Positions 23,081 to 34,720 of a stretch of DNA of 64,000 bases are shown piece after piece. The notes beneath the pieces were generated by a model, which did no database searches, was not told where the DNA came from, and worked only from the letters and a program-made list of their open reading frames with translations. The DNA is from Adenophora triphylla var. japonica (Eukaryota; Streptophyta; Magnoliopsida; Asterales; Campanulaceae): positions 405,147-469,146 of the forward strand of contig JAFEMH010001468.1 in the NCBI GenBank assembly GCA_022495995.1, given 5' to 3'. How positions within the stretch are numbered: position 1 is the stretch's first letter; each line of letters begins with the position of its first letter. A program made the translations under genes and the position numbers.

Positions 23081-24041
23081 TAACGTCAATATGCAACATC
23101 AGCATGACGCTAGATGCATGTAATTTCAGAAGCTTCCATCTTAACACAAGTACCATCAATTGGATTTTATAAATTATAAGATTAATAGGAAAAGACAAAC
23201 TATTCTTCTTGAAGATGGAAATTATTTAATTTTTATATTTACTTTTTATTAAATTAAATCAAATCAAATCAAATCAAATTAAAAGTAAATTTGAAATTTC
23301 TTCATATAAAGTTTTTATTAATTTTATAGATAAAACAAACTAATAATAAGTACCAAACTGAGATTTAGTGCAAAAATTTCAAAGCATGCCTAAAGCTAGC
23401 AGCCTAGTAAGAAGTTTTCGGACAAGTACCCCCAGATAATTGGGCATGAATCCAAACACCACTAATTAATTACTCCCTACCTCCGATTCAAAATATTCTA
23501 TCACTTTTTGAATTAAATTTTTTTATCTAAAATAAATGTTGTTTTAAGTTAAAAAGTAGTCAATTTTTTTACCCCCTTACATTAAAATAACTGTAATTTA
23601 TTGATTGTTTTAAAGTTAACAGTAATATTAATAAGTAATATTGACAAGAGAATCAATTAATAAGGGCCTTTCTGATACTTCTTCGTTTTAACTAAGAGTC
23701 ATATTAATTAAGAGTTTGCACGCTTATTAAGAAAACACGAAGAAATGAGTATACATTTATAAATAGCTTGAAAGCATAATTGTTCAAAAAACTATTGATA
23801 TTTCAAGTGGATAAAAAGTAAGATAATAATAAGATGTAATTTTTTGAAATTCTATAAAAGTAAGATTATATAAATGTTCAAAACAGTATTTATTATTTGT
23901 CATTTTGAAAATAAATATGAAAAAAAAAATTAGCCTAGAACTTCTCAAAAAAGAAACTAGGACTTTTGATAGGGGGGAGTATATTTTTTTAAGGTGCTAA
24001 AACTCTGAAAGACAATCATAAAGTAAGAGTGAAAGTATATA
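23081..24041. other. AT-rich intergenic DNA with a doubtful MITE
   Basis: No gene. TA-CTCCCTACCTCCGATTC at 23,471 and GATAGGGGGGAGTA at 23,970 could be the ends of an old 507-bp Stowaway-like element, but the TIR match is poor. Confidence 0.4.
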
Positions 24042-24328
24042 CTCCCTCCGTCCTAACGAAAAAGTCATTTATTTTCTTTTTGGGCGTCCCATTTAAAAAG
24101 GCACTTTCCCAAAAAGGAAACCTTAAATCACTATTCTCTCCACTTATTCTCTCTCCTACTTTACTTTTACACTCACAACATTCTCTTTCTTACATCACCT
24201 CCCACTCATTCTCTCTCCTATTTAATTTTTCATACTCACAACATTTAAACTTTTTCTCTTTCCTACATCACATTTCTTATTTTGCGTACCCGGCTAATTT
24301 TGTGCATCTTTCGCTGGGACGGAGGGAG
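24042..24328 (-). mobile_element. Stowaway MITE 3 (287 bp), inverted copy of MITE 2
   Basis: TA-flanked, TIR CTCCCTCCGTCCTAACG / CGCTGGGACGGAGGGAG. Its reverse complement aligns along its whole length with 22,711-22,997, for example TTAGCCGGGTACGCAAAATA versus TTAGCCGGGCACGCAAAATA. Confidence 0.92.
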
Positions 24329-24330
24329 TA

Positions 24331-25010
24331 TGTACGGATAAGTCTTGAAATATCTTCATTTCTTTTATCTTCTCAGAATAAAGATTTGACAAAAACTTGA
24401 TTGGGAATTCGAGTTTCGTCTGCGCAACATAAATTTCTTGAATATAAAAGAGGAATTTGATAGATTAGGTTATAGGATTGGGTGGAAAAATTAGTTTTAA
24501 ATTCAATGTCCCTTTAATTTCCAATTCAATCGTCCCAATTGCATAGCCCTAGCTAATGTTGTCCAGTATACTATAGGTTAATGACAACACATTTCAAGCA
24601 ATCTGTCACTCATTACCAATGAATTTGCTCAAGAGTATAAAAATGCTAGGGTGGATTTTGAAGGCCAATTTCCCTTTGGAGAGAAATGTCTAAGGATCAA
24701 GTGCCTTATCACCCAAGTCAATCATTGAGCTCTTATCTTCGGGAGCCAGTTTGGATTTGGAAGTAGATCCATCGATTTTTGGCTTATAGTTTTTCCGGAA
24801 GGAGGAGATTATGCTCTAAAACTGAATTTTTCTTTTTATAAGCTATGATTAAGGGAATCAAGGTTAACTTGGGTTATTGTTTAACTACCCAGTTTAATTA
24901 AGTCATGAGAATTACAACTAAAACTGCATAGAGAAATGCAAAGAAGCCTCTCATTTTAGAATTTCTCATTACACATTTGGCTTCTAGGCTTGGTTTAATT
25001 AATTTGGATA
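24331..25010. other. intergenic stretch left of element 2
   Basis: No gene or repeat recognised. Ends at the target site ATACG of the following retrotransposon. Confidence 0.6.
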
Positions 25011-25015
25011 ATACG

Positions 25016-25866
25016 TGATGGTACAGGAATGTGTTTGGGCTCAGGTATTGTGTCCAGCGAATGATTGAGCTAACTTGTGACCTGCACAACACAGGAAAAG
25101 AACCGTGAAACTGCGCCGGGGGTCTTCCGGCAAGCCCCTCCGACGTGAGAATCAGCGTATGGACTGGAAAATAGTGTAAATATTATGGAGAGTGTGTGTA
25201 TACGTAAATATGCAGAAATGCATTACCTTAGTCCATGACTATGTTCCCATATTTATAGTGGATGAGGTGATATTAGGATTTTCATCTGAACCGTTGGATT
25301 GGGTTGCTACCAACCGTTGGATCATCTTGATTCCCTAGGCGTACACGTGTCACGCCATGATTGCTCCGCCTAAATGAGGACACTGTTGTGTCTGACACGG
25401 ATAAGTAGTTTGGCTTATTAAGGAAAGTCAACCTGCACACCTTTTGGTGTTATTACTGTTTCCATGATTGCACGCCCAGAATGTCCCAGTGTCAGGTCTG
25501 ACTCTACCCCAATATAGCTAATTAATCAAGCTTATTGAGGAAGCTAAGTGAAGGGACGACCTTGGAGTTGTATGTCAAGGAAGGTCGTCGCCTTATCAGG
25601 ATTCGACGAGCGAGTGGACGAGCGAGTCAGATCGCTCAATGGCGACGACCGTCGTTCTACGCTGAAATGGATTCTGACTTGTGAAGGGAAGGCTCGTCGT
25701 TAGATGGGCTTGGTCGCTCATTGGCGACGACCGCCATCTAGCGTATCGACGGGCCATGTCTCCAAACCTTGATGGGCCTCATTGATCTTTGATCCATTTG
25801 TGGGCTTGGTAGCCCATAGCTCGTAGATATGTATTGGGCCCGGCCCATCACGAAATATCCCGTTCA
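25016..25866 (-). repeat. 3' LTR of element 2
   Basis: TG...CA ends (TGATGGTACAGG to ATCCCGTTCA on the plus strand). Contains ATTTATAG, the complement of the LTR TATA box, near 25,250. Next to it at 25,867 GTGGTCCCCAACTC is the complement of a purine-rich primer tract. Confidence 0.92.
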
Positions 25867-26120
25867 GTGGTCCCCAACTCATGGGTCGTCTTGACGGGCC
25901 AGGAGTTTGCGCTCCATCTTAGGGTTATCCGTACGACCGTCAGTTTGAAATTTGGATTGTGATGACGTCAGCATTGATGACGTGGATGACCAGGATTTCT
26001 TCATTTATTGACACGCGTCCCATGACGGGACATTCTCCTCGAAAACCGCAGAGGGTATTTAATGCTCCCATCATTTCGCCGTTTGGATTTCCCAGGCACA
26101 AACCCCTCATCTTCCCCAAG

Positions 26121-26127
26121 TATAAAA
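26121..26127 (+). promoter_or_regulatory. TATA box of the opposite-strand gene in element 2
   Basis: TATAAAA in CCCAAGTATAAAAGCTTTC, followed ~30 bp later by a leader rich in CCGGC that looks like a plant 5' UTR. It points away from gag-pol and lies about 250 bp inside the element from the 3' LTR. Confidence 0.55.
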
Positions 26128-26149
26128 GCTTTCTCCCTCCTACCTTGAG

Positions 26150-29100
26150 CATTGAGAGCATATAGCAAAGGCGATTTCCGGCAACCAGCAAGAAATTCTC
26201 CGGCCACCGTACAGACGTTTTCCGGCGATTTGAGGATTCTTGCTTCTCCGCCTCTGAACAACCCAGCAGCGTGGATTAGGGATTTCTTTGACTTGCCGCC
26301 GGTAAACTCATCGGAAAACGCATCTTCTAACCCAACACCAGGTAATTTCTTCGTTTGTTCTTCATTTTCTGAGTTTTTCTTGGGGTTTAAGAATTTGTTT
26401 TATGGGACCCAGAACGGTGAGCTTTGAGAGAGGAGTTAAATTTGGTTTTGGGTTAAATCAAAGGGTATATAAATGTGCTAGGGGTATTTGGAGGGAAATC
26501 CCATTGATTGAGTGTTCTTCAATTTTGGTAAAGTTCGGTTTTGAAAAAGAGAGCCTGGGTTTTCCAACTGAAGAGGTTCTTGGAGAATTTGAGGAAGATG
26601 ACCCAAGGGTAACACCTTTCAGGTCAATGAACGACCTTCCCAACCACATCCGAACTCACTACTCATTGTCCCGTCGTGATTCACTTAGGGATTTGGTCTT
26701 AGGGGAATCTAGGTTGCCCTTAGATAGGTCGTCGCCTACGGATGTTAGGACTGATTTCCCTTCTCTTTTTCCTTGTTTTGTTGACATGGATCACGACGGC
26801 CGCCCTAGTTAACCAGCCCAAGAGGCAAACGAGGCCAGTACAAGTGCTGGGGACGTTCGAATAGTTGACGCTTTCCACACCAGAGTACGAGTTGGGAGGA
26901 ATGAACGAGGCTTCGGAGGCGGGGCACAAGGTGATTGGGCCATTACCAAGGTTAGCACGAGAAAAGGAATTACCGGGAAGCTGATGATTGACTCCCTACG
27001 AGACTCCTTCAGGGTTCATGCTGCGTCGTACAGGCTTGAGTATCTCAGCCAAAAAGAATATGAGCCTCGTAGACAGTCCATCCTTTCCAGCAAAGAGAAA
27101 GTTGCCTTCTTCTACAAACAGTTTGAGCTCGGTTTGAGGTTGCCCCTAGACCCTTTTATCAACGAGTTCCTTGAGGATTCAGGTTGTGTGCCCATGGAAC
27201 TAAGTGGCAACACCGTTAGGATCTTGTCTTGCTTCATCGTAGTCTGCAGATTCCTTGGCTACGAGTCATGTAACAAGGTTTTTCGCCAGTACTATCGGAC
27301 GACCCGAACCACCTTGAAAGGAAAATCTGTAGTGAGCGTGTCCTCAATTCGAAATGTACAAGGTTTGTTTTTGGACACTCAGAACAAGGTGTATGGTTGG
27401 GATCACCATATGATCATCGTTGAAAGTAGGGTAGGCTGGCAATTTCCCTTCCCGGAGAGCCAAGATATGGTTGCAGACGAGCATGTGTGGTCGGCGCCTT
27501 GGGCCGACGAGCTGAAAAAGAAGATTGATGATTTGCTGAGTCTTGGTTGGGTGTCATGGCAGGACATCGAAGCCTCTCATTGGAGGTATAAAAGGGTCGG
27601 CATTATGTCCAGGCCGTCGAAAGGCCCCGATCCCTTGGTGAAGATTGAACTTGATGCTCGTTACCCAATCTGGGTAGTTCACGACAACTTGACTTGGGAA
27701 GAAAACTGCATAAATTGTGTCGGTGCCCGCCTCGAACATCCTGAAGATCGTTGCGATCACCTTGAAATGACTGGGGGTTGGGCTCTTAATACTTGCCTAT
27801 TTATTCTGATAGTGTCTTTTTGTCTCGTCGTGAAGGACTTAACCTTTTTCTCTATTTTTACTTGGCAGTTCTTTCTGCAAGGGATATCGACCACATTGAA
27901 CGGGACATCATGAGCGGAGTGATCAGAGCCAACGATCGAACCAAATCGAAGAAGGACAGGGCGGCGTCCAATGCCATTTACGACCGCCAGGAGAATATGA
28001 TGAAGAGGAATGACCAGCTGCCTAAGGACAACACTGTGGGTGCCATCCCCATGATTGAGAGGGAGCCCGTAATTGGGGGTCTGAACACTGGGGGTCGTCA
28101 AGCGGTGGTTGACGAGCTTGAGATGACTACGGGCGATGGGGCCCAAGCTGCTGGGACAAGTGCTGAAGGGGACCGACAGTTGGTCATTGTTGAGGGCATG
28201 CATGTGGGCCTGAGACCGTTGGAAGCTCTGACTCCAATCAAGAGGTTGTTGGTGAGGGGAGCCGCATCTTCAGGAAGAGAAAAGATCACCCCGTCGGTTC
28301 TGGGGGAGAGATGGAGAAAAACAAGAAAGCTGCTAACGACCCTGTTAGCTCCTCCGACCCTCAACTCCACAGACTGAAAACCCTGGCTCGTCCTCTGGAG
28401 CCTTGACAAGGAAACAGGCCATGGAAATGGCAACCAAGTACGCCAAAGTTCCTCAGATGTCTGGGATTCCTTACTTGGCAAGAAGAAGTCCCCCTCTCAT
28501 CCTGGGGGCGGCCTTGACGAAACGGGGAAGGGACGTCGATCTCGTCTGCCAGATGAGGGAGGCCAAGATGAAGCCTGAGACCTACCACGCTCGCTTCGGG
28601 CTGATCCAGACTGAGGTAATGGAAGTTTTGCGCTCTTCATGCATCTCTCGTCGTTTTATACTTGTAATAATAATGACCTTGTCGTTGCAGATGATGTCGA
28701 TGATGGATGCCATGACGGCAGACTTTAAGGCATGCCTAGACGCCGAGCAAAAGGATAATGAACAGTTGATCCAATCTGTTAGGGCAAAGGAGGCTGCTGA
28801 GAAGAAACTGAAGGAAGCTGAAGATAATGTTGTCCAACTGACCACTGCCTACGAGTCTCTGATGGCTCAGAAGAACGAAGTGTTGAAAGAAGTGGAAACC
28901 CTGAAAGCTGCCAAGGCTAAGTTGGAGAAGGAAGGAGGGATCTTGACCACCGGCCTACGCGCCGCCGAGGGAAAAGTTGACAAGCTGACATCTGACTACG
29001 AGGCTGCTCGGAATCAGATTGAAGCGATGAGGGCTGACCATCAAATTGCTTTAATCGACGCTAAGCTAGATGCAGTAGAGGAGTTTAAGAGAGGTGAAGA

Positions 29101-29452
29101 GTATCTTCAGGTCATCACGGAGAAGGCTAGAGGCTTCTTCCAGGATGGGGCCAAGCATTTGGCAAGGCGGATCCTTGCGGATCGGGAGACCAAGGATTTG
29201 GTGTCTACGAGGAAATTGGCCGACCTCTGCACAGAACCGTCGCATGACCAGGAGGCTCGTTCAGTCCATCCTCTCGTTCCCTTCAATGATAATGACTTGC
29301 TTATTATCAAAGAAGACGACGAGAAGGATGGGAAGGACGAGTGGCCAGTCTCTGCTGTTGATCCAAAGAATTTTGACGCCTATTATGCCTACTTCCTTGG
29401 AGACGGTCCTGATCCAGACGAGGCTCCATCCAACACCAGCGATTCCCAGTGA
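26150..29452 (+). pseudogene. opposite-strand gene of element 2: gypsy-type transposon domain (PF04195-like) plus coiled coil
   Basis: After a leader with a possible donor at 26,342 (CCAG|GTAATT), one frame runs 26,402-27,913 with a single stop, TAA at 26,810. EKVAFFYKQFELGLRLPLDP, FINEFLEDSGCVPMEL and VRILSCFIVVCRFLG match the putative gypsy-type transposon domain PF04195. An intron probably ends at TTGGCAG 27,869, and coding resumes with VLSARDIDHIERDIMSG. Frame changes occur at 28,200-28,400. An in-frame 75-base intron lies at 28,616-28,690 (GAG|GTAATG...TTGCAG). About 150 residues of heptad-rich coiled coil follow (KKLKEAEDNVVQLTTAYESL), then an acidic C-terminus ending at 29,452. Molecular function unknown; no catalytic motif seen. 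Confidence 0.7.
28616..28690 (+). other. 75-bp spliceosomal intron of the opposite-strand gene
   Basis: Donor GAG|GTAATG, T-rich 3' part and acceptor GTCGTTGCAG|ATGATG. Length is a multiple of three and free of stops, so the frame stays open whether or not it is spliced. Confidence 0.65.
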
Positions 29453-30270
29453 TTTATTTTTCTGAAATGATTTGTGATGTCTCAAACAATGTTTTACTCT
29501 GATGTTGTGATTTCAAACAATGTTTCAAACAATTTTAAGTTTTTGTAATGTAACTGGACCGTTTCCTCGTAGTTTAGAGGGGGTCGTATAGTTTGTTTAA
29601 TGTTTTAGTTATTCAATGCCTTTGTTTTCGTTTGTTAATCTGTATGTTAACGTAGATAGCATGTGATAACTTATTAGATGAGTAAGTTTGAGGACAAGTG
29701 TGAACGGTCGTCATAAGTGATGACAGAACCTGGGTCGTCCTAATATGGCCGACCCTTGTTCATACTTGTGTTTTCTCAACTTCTCAATGGCTCATAGGAA
29801 TAGTACGAAGGTCCGTAGGTATTTTCTCGTAGGCAACACTCTTAAGGACGAGTCGTCTTATTCCGTTATAGCAATCGACGAGGTCTAGCTTCGTCTAACC
29901 TTTATACTTGGCTAAAGTGAGTGTGAGTGTCGAAGTCTTGGCTTCGACTGATCTTTATACTTGATCAAAGTGATTGTAGGGGTCGAAGTTTTGGCTTCAA
30001 CTGATCTAAGTGTCTTGAGTTTGCATAGAAGGTTCAACAAAGCGACGAGTTTCATTGATAACTTTTGTTGATAACGACCTTACATTGACTTCTAATCACT
30101 TTTTAAACTAACGGGATTTATAGTCCATCCCTTACAAACTTCCAAAAAACTTCAACAATGACAAAACTATATAAAGAACCACAAGTAGGGTGCCCTGAGG
30201 GCGCTGAGGGGTTACGACGATCTCAAAAATAGTACTTCATGAGATGATTGGCGTGCCACGGATGTTTGAG
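29453..30270. other. spacer between convergent genes in element 2
   Basis: No gene. Holds two to three copies of a ~58-bp repeat with TTTATACTTG and GTCGAAGT(C/T)TTGGCTTC (29,885-30,005), plus GTCGTC-rich sequence. Likely 3' UTRs of both converging transcripts. Confidence 0.55.
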
Positions 30271-33200
30271 CTATTCACCACTTGGTTTAGCAAGGCGATA
30301 TGTTCCTTCTCTAACCACACTGGTGACAATGTAAGGTCCTTCCCAGTTGGGGGAGAGTTTGTTCTGACGGGCCTTGAGTCCCGTTGCTTCAATTTTTCTG
30401 AGGACGTGATCTCCGACCTTGAAAATTCTTTTCTTCACTTTCTTATCGTGGTACGCCTTGGTTCTTTTCTTGTAATTTTCCATCCTCAATTGAGCGTCCA
30501 ATCTTCGCTCGTCCACAAGGTCAAGGTCGACCTGTCGGTTGTGGATATTCTTCTCAGCGTCGTAGAATGCCACTCGATCAGTCGGAAGCTGAAGCTCGGC
30601 GGGAGCCATGGCCTCAGAGCCATAGGCCAAAGCAAATGGGGTTTCCCCCGTAGGCCCCCGGGTGGTTGTGCGGACAGCCCAGAGAGCTGATGGGAGTCCG
30701 TCCAACCATCTCGTATCCCGTCCTTCAAGATTCTTACACAAAGCTGACAAGACGAGCTTGTTTGCTGCTTCGGCTTGTCCATTGCCTTGGGGATAGGCAA
30801 CAGACGACTTAGAATGTTTGACGTCCATTTTGTTCAACTCTTGTTCAAATTTCCTTGAAAATTGTAGGCCGTTGTCGGAAACAATTACCCTTGGAATCCC
30901 AAAGCAACACCATATTGAATCATGAATAAAGCTTAGGGCATTATTTTCTGTAATTTTGTTCAGGGCTTTGGCCTCCACCCACTTGGAAAAATAATCAACT
31001 GCCACAATCACATACTTTACTCCTCCCTTGGCCTGTGGGAATGGCCCAATTAAGTCAACACCCCACATGTCAAATGGCCAGGCTGCCTTGATTGGGGTTT
31101 GTTCTGTTGTAGGTAGTTTTGGGAGGTCGGCGAACCGTTGGCAAGTGTCACACTTTCTTACGAATTGCTTGGCATCCTCTCGGAGATGGGGCCAGTAATA
31201 CCCCATGGTGATTAACTTGTCTGCTAAAGTACGGGCCCCAGGATGGCCCCCACATTCTCTTTGATGCACTTCAAAAAGCAACTTAACCACTTTATCAGGA
31301 TGGACGCACTTCAATAGTGGCCTGGTGATGGATCGTCTATAGAGTTCGCCCTCTACGACCGAGAATCTGGCGGCCTTCCTCTTGATTTGCCGCGCCAAAA
31401 CTTCATCAGTTGGTAGCTCGTCTTTCTCAATAAAGGCTTTCAGCTCGTCAATCCAACATCTTGGGCCGTCTCCCATGCACAAAATCTTCACTCGATCATA
31501 AGCTGGTTGTTCGAGGTAGGCCAGGTGGTGGCCATGTTCATCCTCAGGCAATTGGTCGGTGGCTAACTTAGAGAGTAGGTCGGCGTGTTCATTGTCTTCA
31601 CGGGCAATTCTCTGGATGGCCCAAAATTCTAGCCCCTGAATTAACTCGCCGACCAAGGAATGATACTTCTGTAGGGTGGAGTCGACGACCTGATAGTCTC
31701 CACGCACTTGGTTCACAATCAACTGAGAATCACAAAACGCTGCGATCTTAGTGGCCCCAAAACACTTAGCGTACTCAATTGCCGCTACTAGTGCTTCATA
31801 CTCTGCCTGGTTGTTCGACGCTTGAAATTTGAACCTCAACACTTCTTCAAAGACCGTGCCACTTTCTGGCTCGACGAGAACGATTCCCTCCCTACTGAGA
31901 TCTCTTGTTGCCGATCCGTCTGAAAAAATCTTCCAACAGCCTACGGGCAAGATCAATTCTTCTGGTTTGTCGTCGACCTCCTTGCCTTTGCTGCTTTTCT
32001 GAGGCGGCCTTTGGTCGTCGTCAATACTGAATGATGTTTCAACCAGGAAATCTGTCAATGCCTGTGCTTGTAGGGTTTTCCTTGCTCTATACTGAATGTC
32101 AAACTCAGTTAATTCAATGCTCCAATTAAGAAGACGGACGGAACTTTCAGGATGATGCAAAATCTTTCGCAGTGGGGCGTTTGTGTAAACAATAATGGGG
32201 TGAGCGGAGAAGTAAGCTCGTAGCTTTGGTGCTGTGATGACGAGAGCATAAGCTATCTTCTCAGCGTTGAAGTAGCGGGTTTCTACGTTAGACAAGGCCT
32301 TGCTTACATAATATACGGGCCTCTGTATCCCATCCTCCTCTCTTACCATTACGGCGGTGACGGCCTTGTCACTCGCCGAGAGGTATACAAATAAATCTTC
32401 CCCTGCAACGGGGCTGTTGAGGAGTGGTGGGGAGCCCAGATATTCTTTAAGCTGCTTGAACGACTCGGAACATTCTTCTGTCCATTCAAAATTCTTGGCA
32501 CCTCGGAGAGCTTTGAAAAATGGGAGTGATCTCTAGGCGGATTTGGAAATGAAACGGCCTAAGGCTGCCACTCGTCCATTTAACCATTGGACCTCCTTGA
32601 TGCTCTTTGGTTCTGCCATATCAATCAGAGCCTTGATTTTTTTCGGGGTTGGCTTCAATTCCCCGCTGTGAAAGCATAAATCCCAAAAATTTTCCTGCGG
32701 CCACTCCAAACACGCACTTGGCCGGGTTAAGAACCATATCATTCGCTCGAAGGTTGGTGAAGGTTTGCTGGAGGTCGTCAACATGTTTTATCTTCTTGGA
32801 CTTGACAACCATGTCGTCGATATACGCCTCCAGGTTGTCACCGAGCTGCCCCTTAAACACTTTGTTGATCATTCTTTGGTATGTTACCCCGGCATTTTTG
32901 AGCCCAAAGGGCATCTTTGTATAGCAATAAGTTCCCCCTGCGGCCTGGAAGGCCGTCTTCGGAATGTCTTCTTCGGCCATCTTGATTTGGTGATAGCCAG
33001 AGTAGGCGTCAAGAAAGCTCAAAGTCGTATGACCGGCCACAGAGTCGACGAGCTTGTCGATTCTGGGCAAGGGGTAACTATCTTTGGGGCATGCCAAATT
33101 CAGGTCGGTGAAATCAACGCACAGCCTCCACTTCCCATTGGGTTTTTTGACCAGCACCACATTAGCTAACCACGTTGTGAACCCAGCGTTCACAATAATT

Positions 33201-34720
33201 CCAGCACTCAATAACTTCTCAATCTCTTGCTTTATGGCGACCTCCTTCTCAGTTGAAAAAATTCTGCACCTTTGTTCCTTGAACTTCATTGTGGGATTTA
33301 CTCCCAGCCTATGGACGGCTACCTCTTCTTTGATACCCTTCATATCCTCAACTCTCCAGGCAAAAACGTCGAGGTTTTGTTTGAGTAGGGAGATTATCTC
33401 TTCCCTCTCCTCAGTAGATAACTGAGACCCCAGTTTGATTTTTTGCTCTGGATAGTTTGGGTTAATGACCAACTCCGTTAGCTCGTCGGCCGGCTTCATC
33501 TCAGGAGCGTCGTCTCTGAAGTCCATGGATTCAATAACAATTTCTTTAATTTTCTTTCTTGCCTCGGGGGTGAGGTCTGGAACCTCGTCTTCAATAAGCT
33601 TGTCTAGCTCGGCCCCCGATTCATGGGCGACCAAAAGTTGCGGTTCTGCAGCTTGGTCGTCTATGAATGTTTCGACAAAGGCTTCTGGATCGTCTATACA
33701 CTTGATGGTAGAGACATTAGCATATGAGGTCGTCGTTTGTTTGACTGACTTAGAGAGCTTCACAATGTGATCTGGGTCGTCTATTTCAACAGTCCGCTTT
33801 GCCTTCAACACGTGCTCCAAAAATTCTGGGGCCGTCCCCAGCACACATCCAATTCCCGCACGTGTAGGAAATTTAACTCGTTGATGAGGGACTGAAGCGA
33901 CGATCCCTAGGGCAGCTTGGCCAGGTTGGCCGAGAATGGCATGGTAGTCACTGACGACATCAATCACAATAAAAGTCACTGTTTGAATGGTTCTCAACGG
34001 GTGATCCCCAATATCGACTGGAAGGTCAATCTGGCCCTTTGCATCTACCCTGTGGTTGGTGAATCCCTCTAGACGACCTAAGTAGGGACTTAGGCGGCTA
34101 TCGGGTAGACCCATACGCTGGTAGACATTGTAAAATAAGATATCTTTGGCCGCTCCAGTATCAATTAGAATCCGTCTCGACTCACAATTGTCGATAAAAC
34201 CAGGGATGACCAGTGTTTGTTGACGAGCCAGTGGATTGGCTGATAGCTCGTAGGGAAAAAAGCTTATCACATCGTTTGGGATTTCAGACTTTTGGGGAAC
34301 ATGGGGGGCTTTTTTCAGGTGATAGATGGCGCTTTTGATTTGGTTTTTACTGGTTTCCTCAGAGATTACCAAGACCATCCTTGGTTGTCTCTCCGGAGGG
34401 TCGTTGTTAGCAGCTCGAGTGTTGGCTGCTTGACGATCCTTCCTCACGTACTCCTCAAGACGACCATCATCAATCCATCTCTGAATAATTTTCTTCAAAC
34501 TGAAGCACTCTTCAGTGTCATGTCCCTTATCCCGATGGTACTCACAATATTTATTCATATTTTTCTTCCCCTTTCCATTGGGGTTCATCTTTGGCGCCGG
34601 GCCGAAATCTACATTGCTCAAAATTTCAGCCCTCGACACCGTCAGGGGGGTGTACGTCTCCGGAACTTTTTCAGCTTTCACTTGCTTATTCTTCCCTTTC
34701 TCTCCAGCTTTATCCTTTTT
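30271..34720 (-). pseudogene. pol: pol of Tat element 2 (nearly complete)
   Basis: Reading leftwards from ~34,720: gag-type zinc finger CEYHRDKGHDTEECF, protease RRILIDTGAAKDILFYNVY, RT with KDSYPLPRIDKLVDSVAG, MPFGLKNAGVTYQRM and YIDDMVVKSKK. RNase H follows (FVYLSASDKAVTAVMV), then the archaeal-type RNase H (CWKIFSDGSATRD, NNQAEYEALVAAIEYAK, CDSQLIVNQV, AREDNEHADLLSKLA). Integrase shows GGHPGARTLADK, CDTCQRFADLPK, GVDLIGPFP, SDNGLQFSRKFEQ and NGQAEAANK. Defects: a one-base shift in an A7 run near 32,640, just after RT, and a TAG at 32,533-32,535. From 32,349 to 30,271 the frame is open (692 codons). It would supply reverse transcription and integration, with products targeted to the nucleus. 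Confidence 0.9.
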
